From contig NZ_JAFVME010000004.1 of the NCBI RefSeq assembly GCF_018492665.1, positions 155,988-219,987 of the forward strand: a DNA stretch of 64,000 nt, in the 5' to 3' direction. Numbering within the stretch: position 1 is the first letter of the stretch; every line of letters starts with the position of its first letter. The translations under genes were made by a program, and so were the position numbers. The notes beneath the pieces are model-generated. The model made no database searches, was not told the DNA's origin, and saw only the letters and a list, made by a program, of their open reading frames with translations. Positions 44,518-52,767 of this stretch are shown here, in pieces. Source of the stretch: Pedobacter sp. B4-66. GTDB taxonomy: Bacteria; Bacteroidota; Bacteroidia; Sphingobacteriales; Sphingobacteriaceae.

Positions 44518-45300
44518 CTAAAACTTTATTTTAAAGTGTTCTTTTGCTTGTCCTTTTCTAAAATAAACTAGCCCTATCCAGAACAAATCAACTGTAACGA
44601 CCACATCCGGATGATTCTTAATCTCCTCCCAGGCTTCTTTCATCCCCTTGCTCCAATAAATATCATCAAATATTAGCAGTGAATTTTCATGAACTTTAGG
44701 CAAACACCATTTGAAATAATTTAATGTAGCCTCTTTTCTATGATTGCCATCGATATATACAAAATCGAGCTTTTCTGCATTAGCTATAACATCAGGCAGT
44801 AACACATCAAAATTCCCAACTTGTAACTCAACATTTTCTAAATCAAGTTCCTTAAAATTATTATAAGCAACCTTTGCAGTTTCCGGGCAACCTTCAATTG
44901 TAATAACTTCAGCTTCAGGGCATGCTTTCGATAAATAAGCAGTAGTTATTCCTAAGCAAGTCCCCAATTCTATAATGCTTTTTGGATTATTATCCTTTGC
45001 TAAACGAAAAATCAACTGGGCCAAGGCAGGGTTCTTCAATGCATTCTTTGCAATCTGACTTACCTTCTTTGTACGGTTCTTATTTAAATGAGAACCTGCT
45101 CCCAAATCAGTCACAGTGACTAAAGAATCGTCATTGAAAAGTTTTTTTCTCTGCGCTTCAATACTTTTATATTCAATTTTAGACTTAAAATCGTAAATTA
45201 CCTCATCCGTAAGTTTATAAACAAATGGGGAATGGGTACCATGCCTACTTTTTGAGGTAAAGCGATGCTTCAGATAATCACTGATAAAGTTAAAAACCAT
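44518..45300 (-). CDS. Class I SAM-dependent methyltransferase
   Basis: A 260-residue O-methyltransferase-like protein from the start M-V-F-N-F-I-S. It opens with R-S/K-S-R-H-G-T-H-S-P-F-V-Y, found in many Bacteroidota homologues. The SAM-binding strand is I-I-E-L-G-T-C-L-G-I-T-T-A-Y-L, followed by V-I-T-I-E-G and later D-F-V-Y-I-D-G-N-H and I-F-D-D-I-Y-W. The substrate is unknown. An in-frame ATG at 45345 would overlap the divergent SirB1-type gene by 11 bases; the inner start at 45300 has an exact -7 box just upstream. Confidence 0.85.
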   Translation of the reverse strand: MVFNFISDYLKHRFTSKSRHGTHSPFVYKLTDEVIYDFKSKIEYKSIEAQRKKLFNDDSLVTVTDLGAGSHLNKNRTKKVSQIAKNALKNPALAQLIFRLAKDNNPKSIIELGTCLGITTAYLSKACPEAEVITIEGCPETAKVAYNNFKELDLENVELQVGNFDVLLPDVIANAEKLDFVYIDGNHRKEATLNYFKWCLPKVHENSLLIFDDIYWSKGMKEAWEEIKNHPDVVVTVDLFWIGLVYFRKGQAKEHFKIKF

Positions 45301-45305
45301 AGCCG

Positions 45306-45313
45306 CAAAAATA
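45306..45313 (-). promoter_or_regulatory. TATTTTTG -7 box five bases before the methyltransferase start
   Basis: Exact TAnnTTTG on the minus strand with CGGCT between it and the ATG at 45300. It supports the inner start and predicts a leaderless message. No -33 TTTG at the normal distance. Confidence 0.4.
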
Positions 45314-45334
45314 GGATTCAAATTTGTATGTTTA

Positions 45335-46204
45335 ATGGAAAACATTAAAGAAATAACTGCTTTAGTAAAACTTCTTGATGATCCTGATCAAGAAATATAT
45401 CAACACGTTGAAGGACGACTGCTTGAATATGGCAATGAGGTCATCGATTATCTTGAAAATGTATGGGAACATTCATTAGATTCTTTACTTCAGGAAAGGA
45501 TAGAAAACCTTGTACACAAAATACAGTTCGCTAATGTAAAGGAAGATCTCAATTTGTGGTATCAAAGTGGAGCATTTGATTTACTGCAAGGTGCGCTGGT
45601 TATTAACCGATATCAATATCCAGACCTTGATGAAGATAAAATAATTCTCCAGATCGAGGAAATAAAAAGAGAGATCTGGCTAGGATTACAGTATGAGATG
45701 AGTTCTATAGAAAAGATAAAACTCATTAATCATATCTTTTACAATATTTACGGCTTTAGTGGAAATACCAAAAACCACCATGATCCTCAAAACTCTTATA
45801 TTAATCAGGTATTAGAGAGTAAAAAAGGAAATCAGATTTCTCTTGCCATCATTTATTCTACACTTGCGCAGAAGCTAGACATCCCCGTTTATGGAGTAAA
45901 TCTGCCTCAGCACTTTATTTTGGGATATATAGACGAAAGTAAACGTGAAGAACAAGAGTTTGGAGTACTTTTTTATATCAACGCATTTAACAAGGGCGCC
46001 ATATTTGGCAAACATGATGTAGACCAATTTCTTCGTCAGCTAAACCTAGATCCTCTTCCTGGCTTTTATGCACCTTGCAGCAATGTAGAGATCATTAGAC
46101 GCGTAATTCGTAACCTGATATCCGCTTACGAAAACCTCGGTTCAAAAGAAAAGGTCCAAGAACTTAAAGAGCTACAGGATATCCTGGCAAATACCGAGCT
46201 TTAA
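45335..46204 (+). CDS. SirB1-type transglutaminase-like protein
   Basis: A 289-residue protein with an N-terminal helical part (1-80) and a transglutaminase-like core (about 100-215) of the SirB1/Transglut_core2 family: F-Y-N-I-Y-G-F-S-G-N, S-Y-I-N-Q-V-L-E-S-K-K-G-N-Q-I-S-L-A-I-I-Y, and G-V-N-L-P-Q-H-F-I-L-G-Y. The Cys of true transglutaminases is not found at the expected S-L-A-I-I-Y stretch, as in other SirB1 members. The function is unknown. The methyltransferase gene is divergent with 34 bases between the chosen starts. Confidence 0.85.
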   Translation: MENIKEITALVKLLDDPDQEIYQHVEGRLLEYGNEVIDYLENVWEHSLDSLLQERIENLVHKIQFANVKEDLNLWYQSGAFDLLQGALVINRYQYPDLDEDKIILQIEEIKREIWLGLQYEMSSIEKIKLINHIFYNIYGFSGNTKNHHDPQNSYINQVLESKKGNQISLAIIYSTLAQKLDIPVYGVNLPQHFILGYIDESKREEQEFGVLFYINAFNKGAIFGKHDVDQFLRQLNLDPLPGFYAPCSNVEIIRRVIRNLISAYENLGSKEKVQELKELQDILANTEL

Positions 46205-46205
46205 G

Positions 46206-47120
46206 TTATAGAAACTTATTACTCTTCATCCAATTTGTTAGCCTTTCAAACCAATCGTCTGATGTGGTAGTGTTGTTCAAGCCAAAACCATGTCCGCCGT
46301 TCTGATATAAATGCATCTCAGTTTTAACTTTATTAGCTATCAAAGCCTGATTAAAAATAATACTGTTTTGCACAGGCACTCCATAATCATCATTGGCATG
46401 AACCAAAAATGTAGGTGGTGTTTGCGGCGTTACATGACGCTCATTCGAAAAGTATTCTTTCTGCGCCTGCGTAGCATTAGCGCCAGCCAAATTATTAGCA
46501 GAACCTGTATGCGGTGATTCTAAAAAAGAAATAACAGGATATATTAAGATAGAGAAATCCGGTCTCAAGCTTAGCTTCTCCTTGTTCTCAATTTTTATAT
46601 CATTATAATGAACTGCTAATGTAGATGCCAAATGTCCTCCAGCTGAAAAACCCATAATCCCAATTTTTCCCGGATCAACATTCCATTTCTTCGCTTGCTT
46701 TCTTACCAGATAAATAGCTTGCCCTGCATCCATTAGCGGCCCAAAGGACTTATCAACCATAATAGCATCATCTGGCAAACGGTACTTTAAAACAAAAGCA
46801 GCCACTCCTACATCAGTAAACCGCTTTGCAACATTATACCCCTCATGATTAATAGCTAAAATACCATATCCACCTCCAGGGCAAATTATAACAGCTGCAC
46901 CGGTAGCTTTTTCCTTTGCAGGCAAATACACGATGAGTGTGGGTTCAGATACTTTACTAACACGTATTATCCCATCATCTCCAACAGGAGCTATTTCTTT
47001 AAAACCAGCAGGTGTTGGTTTTGATCCCGGTATTGCGCCGGGATACAATTTAACTATTTCCTGTGCCTTCAAACTAACTGTACACATTAGTATCATCAAA
47101 ATTGAGGTAAAACATTTCAT
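46206..47120 (-). CDS. Secreted alpha/beta hydrolase (acetyl xylan esterase/BD-FAE-like)
   Basis: A 304-residue protein with a signal peptide (1-20, ending K-A-Q). The oxyanion loop is P-G-G-G-Y-G (81-86), the nucleophile S159 in G-F-S-A-G-G, the acid Asp in H-A-N-D-D-Y-G-V-P and the His in N-G-G-H-G-F-G. This set is typical of carbohydrate esterases or feruloyl-esterase-like hydrolases in Bacteroidota. It lies two bases after prfB and is probably read from the same transcript, though the two have no known functional link. Confidence 0.87.
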   Translation of the reverse strand: MKCFTSILMILMCTVSLKAQEIVKLYPGAIPGSKPTPAGFKEIAPVGDDGIIRVSKVSEPTLIVYLPAKEKATGAAVIICPGGGYGILAINHEGYNVAKRFTDVGVAAFVLKYRLPDDAIMVDKSFGPLMDAGQAIYLVRKQAKKWNVDPGKIGIMGFSAGGHLASTLAVHYNDIKIENKEKLSLRPDFSILIYPVISFLESPHTGSANNLAGANATQAQKEYFSNERHVTPQTPPTFLVHANDDYGVPVQNSIIFNQALIANKVKTEMHLYQNGGHGFGLNNTTTSDDWFERLTNWMKSNKFL

Positions 47121-47122
47121 CT

Positions 47123-48197
47123 TTAAAATTCCATTAAATATGCCTTTAAAAAATCGTTAATATCTCCATCCAACACAGCCTGCGGATTTGAGGTCTGGTA
47201 ATTGGTCCGATGATCTTTCACCCTCCTGTCATCCAACACATAGCTCCTGATCTGCGATCCCCACTCTATCTTTTTCTTGCTTCCTTCTACCAAAGCTGTA
47301 GCTTCCATACGCTTGCGCATCTCAATCTCATAAAGCTGCGATTTCAACAACCGAATAGCATTTTCTTTATTCTGAAGTTGTGAACGCGACTCCTGATTCT
47401 TAATGATGATCCCAGAAGGTTTGTGATATAGGCGAACTGCGGTTTCTACCTTATTTACATTCTGTCCACCGGCACCACCTGACCTAAAGGTCTCGAACTC
47501 TATCTCTGAATCCTTTACTTCAATCTCTATAGTGTCATCAACAAGTGGATATACATAAACTGACGCAAAAGAAGTATGTCTTCTTGCATTGGAATCGAAT
47601 GGAGAAATCCTCACAAGGCGATGCACCCCATTTTCTCCCTTCAAATATCCGTAAGCAAATTCACCTGAAATTTCAATTGTAACTGTTTTAACACCTGCAA
47701 CCTCCCCTTCCTGATAATCTTGTTCACTTACTTTATACCCATTTTTCTCCGCCCACATTATGTACATACGCATTAGCATATAAGCCCAGTCGCAACTCTC
47801 TGTACCTCCGGCACCGGCTGTGATCTGCATTACTGCATTCAGCTGGTCTTCCTTGGTTTTAAGCATATTCTTTAACTCCAGATCTTCTACAGCACTTACG
47901 CAAAGATCAAATTGTTCCTGCATTTCAGCTTCAGTGGCATCTCCACTCTGCCAGAAGTCGAAAAGAACCTGAGTATCTTCCATCAGGCTATTAACGTGTT
48001 GCCAGCCATCAGTCCATATCTTTTTCGAGTTAATTTCAGCAATATGTTTTTCAGCTTTCTTTGGGTCGTCCCAAAAATTTGGTTGCAAGGTAAGTTCCTG
48101 CTCAATACGGATATCTTCTAATCGATTCTCGACGTCAAAGATACCTCCTCAGCGACGCTACTCTGTCCCTTAAATCCTGAATTTGTTCTTTTGTCAT
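47123..48197 (-). CDS. prfB: Peptide chain release factor 2, expressed by +1 programmed frameshift
   Basis: The gene begins at ATG 48197 and reads 20 codons ([10 protein letters not shown]) to an in-frame TGA (48137-48135). Skipping one base there (T 48137) continues as GAC in the +1 frame (48136-47123), giving 357 residues. The C-terminal part has G-G-A-G-G-Q, the catalytic GGQ of class I release factors, and the frameshift site is of the canonical AGG-rich, CTT-TGA-C type. Low RF2 pauses at TGA and favours the shift, giving autoregulation. The esterase gene follows two bases downstream. Confidence 0.96.
48135..48149 (-). promoter_or_regulatory. prfB: prfB programmed frameshift site
   Basis: On the minus strand: AGGAGG (plus 48144-48149), TAT, then CTT-TGA with C following. 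This matches the classic prfB arrangement in which a Shine-Dalgarno-like element just upstream of CTT stimulates slippage at UGA. Confidence 0.93.
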
Positions 48198-48202
48198 AAT
48201 CA

Positions 48203-48210
48203 CAAATATA
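48203..48210 (-). promoter_or_regulatory. TATATTTG -7 box five bases before the prfB start
   Basis: Exact TAnnTTTG on the minus strand, with TGATT between it and ATG 48197. Because the terminator of the upstream gene ends at 48221, only about 23 bases are left for a promoter, so prfB must be transcribed from here or by read-through. A leaderless mRNA would follow. A TTG lies only 11 bases upstream of the box. Confidence 0.45.
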
Positions 48211-48220
48211 TAATTATAAA

Positions 48221-48258
48221 ACAAAAAAGAGGGAGATTATGATCTCCCTCTTTTTTGT
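48221..48258. terminator. Terminator between the 167-residue protein gene and prfB
   Basis: Perfect 17-base arms 48221-48237 and 48242-48258 around a TATG loop, with A/T tracts inside both arms so it works on either strand. It lies 15 bases past the stop of the upstream gene. Confidence 0.85.
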
Positions 48259-48273
48259 TTCCGTCATTCAGAA

Positions 48274-48777
48274 TTAATTAAAAAGCCCCTTTAATTTATC
48301 AATAATCCCATCACCTTTACCTTCCTCACCTGTGGCAGCATCCTTATTACCTGTAAACATTCCGGTAATATCCGAAAGATCAAATTTACCGTCCGGGCCT
48401 GCAATATGTCCTATTACATCTTTAAAATTAAATGAACTATCGTTTGGATCATTTGTCTTATTTACAAACTTCTCCATTATACCTGGGATGATGGAAGCCG
48501 CTATATTTTTAGCAGAATCCAAATTAATACCTAAACCTGCCAACTTTTCAGTGAAACCTGAGGATGCCTGTTCAACAACAGAGCTTACATTCCCACTTTT
48601 AAACGTATCTACTAAACCTGCAATATCACCTGATGACAGCTTTTCTTTAAGCGCGTCAATAATAGAACCTGATGCAGCACTAATAGCTGCTTCGTTTTGT
48701 TCATTTGGAACTTCACTATTATTCACAATAGCGTCCTGAACATTTTCTGTTACTAATTGTTTTAAATTCTCAATCAT
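48274..48777 (-). CDS. Conserved protein of unknown function, DUF937-like
   Basis: A 167-residue, low-complexity, soluble protein with no signal peptide. It is rich in Ala, Ser, Gly, Asp and Ile; the middle (I-A-A-S-I-I-P-G-I-M-E-K-F-V) and the end (G-I-I-D-K-L-K-G-L-F) look like amphipathic helices of the kind seen in DUF937 proteins. I do not recognise a catalytic motif. It is transcribed alone and ends at the terminator before prfB; a TATATTTA box about 40 bases upstream may be its -7 element. Confidence 0.7.
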   Translation of the reverse strand: MIENLKQLVTENVQDAIVNNSEVPNEQNEAAISAASGSIIDALKEKLSSGDIAGLVDTFKSGNVSSVVEQASSGFTEKLAGLGINLDSAKNIAASIIPGIMEKFVNKTNDPNDSSFNFKDVIGHIAGPDGKFDLSDITGMFTGNKDAATGEEGKGDGIIDKLKGLFN

Positions 48778-48902
48778 AGCTAGTTTTATTTAACAGCAAT
48801 TGCATTGCCTTTTATATTTAAATATACCTAAAATAATTCTCATGTATATACTTCATATTAAACTATGTTTATCATTAAAATATTAAATCTCAACTTTCAA
48901 AT

Positions 48903-48932
48903 TTTGTGAAATAAAATAAACCGTTACATTTA
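48903..48932 (+). promoter_or_regulatory. Predicted pgi promoter
   Basis: TTTG (48903-48906), 18-base spacer, TACATTTA (48925-48932), one mismatch from TAnnTTTG. The predicted start site lies about 12 bases before the ATG at 48949. Confidence 0.5.
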
Positions 48933-48948
48933 CAAAAACACTAATAAT

Positions 48949-50598
48949 ATGCTTCCTACAGTAAACTTTACAGAAACGGCCGCCTATAAATATCTGGCAG
49001 ATCACTTTATAAACATCAATGAAAAAAGCTTAAAGCAACTATTTGCAGAAGATGAGGCACGCTTTGAGAAATTCTCACTAGTATTTGAAGATATCTTGGT
49101 CGACTATTCGAAAAACAGAATTGATGATACCACTATAGCTTTACTTATTCAATTAGCAAGAGAATGTAAATTAGACGAGGCCATAAAAGCAATGTTTGGC
49201 GGAGATAAAATTAACCAAACAGAGGGTAGACAAGTACTTCACGTGGCATTACGTGAACCTGCTGATGGCGAAATTTTAGTAGATGGGAAGAATGTCGTTA
49301 AAGATGTACACCATGTGCTTTCCAAAATGGAAAAATTCAGCAATGCAATCATATCAGGTAGCTGGAAAGGCTATACAGGTAAAGCTATTACCGACGTAGT
49401 AAACATTGGTATTGGCGGTTCTGATTTAGGGCCTGTAATGGTTACCGAAGCTTTAAAGGCGTACAAAAACCATTTGAATATGCATTTCGTATCAAACATA
49501 GATGGTACGCACATTGCAGAAACATTAAAACAGGTTAACCCTGAAACAACACTTTTCTTAATTGCTTCAAAAACGTTCACCACTCAGGAAACAATGACCA
49601 ATGCAAATACTGCAAGAAGCTGGTTCCTGGATAAAGGTGGTAAAGCAGAAGATGTAGCAAAACATTTCGCAGCCTTATCAACCAATGCAAAAGATGTTTC
49701 CGCATTTGGAATCGACACGGAAAACATGTTCGAATTCTGGGATTGGGTTGGAGGAAGGTATTCTTTATGGAGCGCTATCGGATTACCAATTTCGTTGAGC
49801 ATAGGCTTCGACAACTTCAAACAATTATTAGCAGGAGCTCATGCCGCAGATCAACACTTCGAAACTGCAGAATTTGAAATCAACATCCCAGTATTATTGG
49901 GTCTTATAGGTGTTTGGTACATCAATTTCTTTAACGCAGAAACACAAGCTATTTTACCTTACGATCAATATATGCATCGCTTTGCAGCTTATTTCCAACA
50001 AGGTGATATGGAAAGTAATGGCAAACATGTAGACCGTAATGGCAATGATGTAACCTACGAAACAGGTCCGATTATTTGGGGCGAACCAGGAACAAATGGT
50101 CAACATGCCTTTTATCAGTTAATACACCAGGGTACACGCCTTATTCCTTGCGATTTTATCGCCCCTGCTCAAAGTTTAAATCCTATTGGAGATCATCACC
50201 CAATTCTTTTGTCAAACTTCTTTGCTCAAACAGAAGCATTGATGAATGGAAAAACCAAAGAGCAAGTAGTTGCAGAACTTAAAAAAGAAGGAAAATCAGA
50301 CGAGGAGATCAATAAACTAGCTCCATTTAAGGTTTTTGAAGGCAACAGACCAACTAACTCAATCCTTTTAAAGAAAGTTACGCCGTTTAGCTTAGGAAAT
50401 TTATTAGCTATTTACGAGCACAAGATTTTTGTGCAAGGAATTATATGGAATATCTTCAGCTTCGATCAATGGGGTGTTGAGCTTGGAAAACAGCTTGCAA
50501 AAAGTATTTTACCAGAACTTGCAGATGATAAAGATGTTTCATCTCACGATGGGTCAACCAATGGATTGATCAATCAATATAAGGCCTGGAGAAGCTAG
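48949..50598 (+). CDS. pgi: Glucose-6-phosphate isomerase
   Basis: A 549-residue enzyme interconverting glucose 6-phosphate and fructose 6-phosphate, similar in length to the E. coli type. It has two SIS domains. Motifs include [32 protein letters not shown], the catalytic Glu in M-E-S-N-G-K, the His in G-T-N-G-Q-H-A-F, and the C-terminal signature [10 protein letters not shown] with [10 protein letters not shown]. It is monocistronic, with its own promoter and a possible downstream terminator hairpin. Confidence 0.97.
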   Translation: MLPTVNFTETAAYKYLADHFININEKSLKQLFAEDEARFEKFSLVFEDILVDYSKNRIDDTTIALLIQLARECKLDEAIKAMFGGDKINQTEGRQVLHVALREPADGEILVDGKNVVKDVHHVLSKMEKFSNAIISGSWKGYTGKAITDVVNIGIGGSDLGPVMVTEALKAYKNHLNMHFVSNIDGTHIAETLKQVNPETTLFLIASKTFTTQETMTNANTARSWFLDKGGKAEDVAKHFAALSTNAKDVSAFGIDTENMFEFWDWVGGRYSLWSAIGLPISLSIGFDNFKQLLAGAHAADQHFETAEFEINIPVLLGLIGVWYINFFNAETQAILPYDQYMHRFAAYFQQGDMESNGKHVDRNGNDVTYETGPIIWGEPGTNGQHAFYQLIHQGTRLIPCDFIAPAQSLNPIGDHHPILLSNFFAQTEALMNGKTKEQVVAELKKEGKSDEEINKLAPFKVFEGNRPTNSILLKKVTPFSLGNLLAIYEHKIFVQGIIWNIFSFDQWGVELGKQLAKSILPELADDKDVSSHDGSTNGLINQYKAWRS

Positions 50599-50629
50599 TT
50601 ATCAAACATGTGACAATAAAACGCGTTTC

Positions 50630-50711
50630 AGCATTAAACCTTTTGCATGTTAATTTGTTCTAATACAACAGAGTAGCATGATCATATTTATGATTAAAAA
50701 GGTTTAATGCT
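50630..50711 (+). terminator. Long-looped inverted repeat after pgi
   Basis: Fifteen-base perfect arms, AGCATTAAACCTTTT at 50630-50644 and its complement at 50697-50711, enclose a 52-base loop; ATTTTATTTG follows. It may act as the pgi terminator, although the loop is unusually long, or as a regulatory element of the DUF4251 gene. Confidence 0.4.
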
Positions 50712-50758
50712 ATTTTATTTGTAAATTGATTATATATAAACATTTAAAAGAACATATC

Positions 50759-51304
50759 ATGAAGACGCTTAAAAACACATTATTACTAGCTTTTTTGTTT
50801 GTAGCAGTACAAGTTTCCGCGCAAACAGATAAAGAAACTACAACTAAATTGGTAGATGCCAAAACATTGGTATTTAATGCTACAACTGCATTACCAATGG
50901 CAAACATGGATCTTAATAGGGTTATGGCTAGATTTCCGGGAGGACAAGGAAGTGGAGCAATTCAACTTAGTGGATCCCAATATCAGTTAATAATAGCTAA
51001 AGATAGTGTAGAAGCATATTTACCATATTATGGCAGGGCTTTTAGTGCAAACATTGGCTCTACTGATTCAGGCATCAAGTTTAAATCTAAAGATTTCACT
51101 TACAAAACCGATAAAAAGAAAAAAGGTGGATGGCTTATAACCATTAAACCAAAAGACGTTAAAGATGTACAGACACTTACTTTAAGTGTTGGAGAAAAAG
51201 GATACGCAGTGTTAAATGTAACCAGTACCTACAGACAACCAATTGCATTTAACGGCTTCATTAGCGAGCCTGCTGCACCATCTAATAATACACCGGCTAA
51301 ATAA
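50759..51304 (+). CDS. DUF4251 domain-containing secreted protein
   Basis: A 181-residue protein with a signal peptide (M-K-T-L-K-N-T-L-L-L-A-F to V-S-A-Q) and a DUF4251 beta-rich body (V-E-A-Y-L-P-Y-Y-G-R-A-F and T-L-S-V-G-E-K-G-Y-A-V-L are typical). The function of the family is unknown; it is found only in Bacteroidota envelopes. The in-frame ATG at 50726 would add 11 residues before the signal peptide and is not preferred. Confidence 0.85.
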   Translation: MKTLKNTLLLAFLFVAVQVSAQTDKETTTKLVDAKTLVFNATTALPMANMDLNRVMARFPGGQGSGAIQLSGSQYQLIIAKDSVEAYLPYYGRAFSANIGSTDSGIKFKSKDFTYKTDKKKKGGWLITIKPKDVKDVQTLTLSVGEKGYAVLNVTSTYRQPIAFNGFISEPAAPSNNTPAK

Positions 51305-51317
51305 TTCGAGAAAGGCG

Positions 51318-52430
51318 TTAGTTCCCTTTTACAGGAACTAACGCTATTTCAAATAACTTAGGCCATTTCTTTCCGGTAACAAACAAGCGCTTGCCTTGTT
51401 TATCCCAGGCGATACCGTTTAAAACATCATTTAAGATACTATCTTCCGATTTAAAGTATCCTTTAGGCAATAAACCATTCAAATCGATCTTTTGCTCTAC
51501 AATTCCTGTTTTAGGATTTATTACTACTAAATAATTCTGCTGATAGACATTAGCATAGATTTTCCCGTCTATATATTCAAGCTCATTAATAGAATCAACA
51601 GCTCCAAGGTTATCATAAACATCAATCGCACTCTCATCTTTGAAAGTATCTTTATTCATGAAATAAAGTCGGTTTGAGCCATCTGACATGATTAACTGCT
51701 TCCCATCGAAACATAAACCCCAACCCTCTCTACTTGTTTGATAAGGAAAGGTGCCCAGTTGTTTAAAGGTTTTGGCATCATATACAAAACCCTGATTTGC
51801 TTTATAGGTTAACATTACAACTTTATCACCCACAAGTGTAGATCCTTCTCCAAAATACTGTTTATCAAGATCTATCTTCTGTAAAGCTTTACCGGTAGCC
51901 AAATCCACCCATCTCAATGTCGAAAACCCATTTTCACCCGTACTTTCAAGGAGTCTTCCATTGTGATATTCTAATCCTTGAGTATATGATGAGGTATCAT
52001 GAGGGTAAGTTTTAACAATTTTATAGGTGAACATCTCAGGCTTTAACGCCGATTTTAAAACAATATTAATAGTAGAGGTATCTTTTTTACTTCCATTATC
52101 AGTTATCGCCGTAATCAGCTTATAACCTACTGCAAATCCATCTGTTTTTACAGTTATGGGTTCAACACCATTTTTCGTTGTAATAAGCTTACCATCTACC
52201 AGGTAAGCAACAGACTTAATCTGATTGTCTTTCGGAGCATCCAGTTCAACTTTTACGTCATCCCCCAAACTAAAGGTCTGTCCTTGTTCAGGAGCCTTAA
52301 ATCCAACTATGGAAACAGTAGGCTCATTCTTACATGAAATAATAAATGAAACACTGAATAGTAGAGAAAGAAACGGTATTACCTTAATGAAATTGGTATT
52401 ATTTTTAACTTGGCCAGAATGCATCTTCAA
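51318..52430 (-). CDS. Glutaminyl-peptide cyclotransferase-like lipoprotein
   Basis: A 370-residue protein with a lipoprotein signal (S-F-I-I-S-C), a short immunoglobulin-like region (about 40-125), and a five-bladed beta-propeller of the plant/bacterial glutamine cyclotransferase family (about 135-370): Y-P-H-D-T-S-S-Y-T-Q-G-L-E, L-Y-E/L-L-E-S-T-G, G-W-G-L-C-F-D-G-K, L-N-E-L-E-Y-I-D-G-K-I-Y-A-N-V and D-V-L-N-G-I-A-W-D. It would convert N-terminal Gln to pyroglutamate, in the periplasm. It overlaps the yraN gene by 26 bases and is the last gene of the dnaG-yraN unit. Confidence 0.9.
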   Translation of the reverse strand: MKMHSGQVKNNTNFIKVIPFLSLLFSVSFIISCKNEPTVSIVGFKAPEQGQTFSLGDDVKVELDAPKDNQIKSVAYLVDGKLITTKNGVEPITVKTDGFAVGYKLITAITDNGSKKDTSTINIVLKSALKPEMFTYKIVKTYPHDTSSYTQGLEYHNGRLLESTGENGFSTLRWVDLATGKALQKIDLDKQYFGEGSTLVGDKVVMLTYKANQGFVYDAKTFKQLGTFPYQTSREGWGLCFDGKQLIMSDGSNRLYFMNKDTFKDESAIDVYDNLGAVDSINELEYIDGKIYANVYQQNYLVVINPKTGIVEQKIDLNGLLPKGYFKSEDSILNDVLNGIAWDKQGKRLFVTGKKWPKLFEIALVPVKGN

Positions 52431-52767
52431 TATGATTTATTTTATAAAGGTGTTTATTTTCAAAAACAATTGCAATAACATCGAAACGAATTTCTCCCTC
52501 ATGGTTATTCATTTCAATATAGGCAGATGAAGCATACTCCAATTGCCTTTCCTTCTTAATGTTTACAAAATCTTCGGGCTCCCCATAATCTGTTGAACTT
52601 CGTGTTTTTACTTCAACAAAAATTATTGTTCCTCCTTGGTTAGCTATAACGTCAACTTCAGCTCTTCCGTGCCTCCAATTCATTTTTAGTATCTGGTAGC
52701 CCAAATTTTCTAAATACTCCCTGGCAATATCTTCACCGCGCTTACCTAAATCATTATGACTAGCCAT
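52405..52767 (-). CDS. yraN: YraN/UPF0102 family endonuclease-like protein
   Basis: A 120-residue protein with a restriction-endonuclease-like fold: G-E-D-I-A-R-E-Y-L at the start, then the active-site set E37-x-D39 and E52-x-K54 (I-I-F-V-E-V-K-T-R). YraN relatives are predicted nucleases with a role in DNA repair or recombination. It shares one base with the end of dnaG, so translation is coupled. Confidence 0.92.
   Translation of the reverse strand: MASHNDLGKRGEDIAREYLENLGYQILKMNWRHGRAEVDVIANQGGTIIFVEVKTRSSTDYGEPEDFVNIKKERQLEYASSAYIEMNNHEGEIRFDVIAIVFENKHLYKINHIEDAFWPS

Noticed and set aside
45328..45335. TATGTTTA as -7 box of the SirB1-type gene
   Set aside because: It touches the ATG, so transcription would start inside the coding sequence, and no later start codon is convincing.
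47123..48088. prfB as a normal 321-residue gene starting at 48088
   Set aside because: The true start is 48197 with a +1 frameshift at TGA; the 5' part encodes the conserved N-terminus of RF2.
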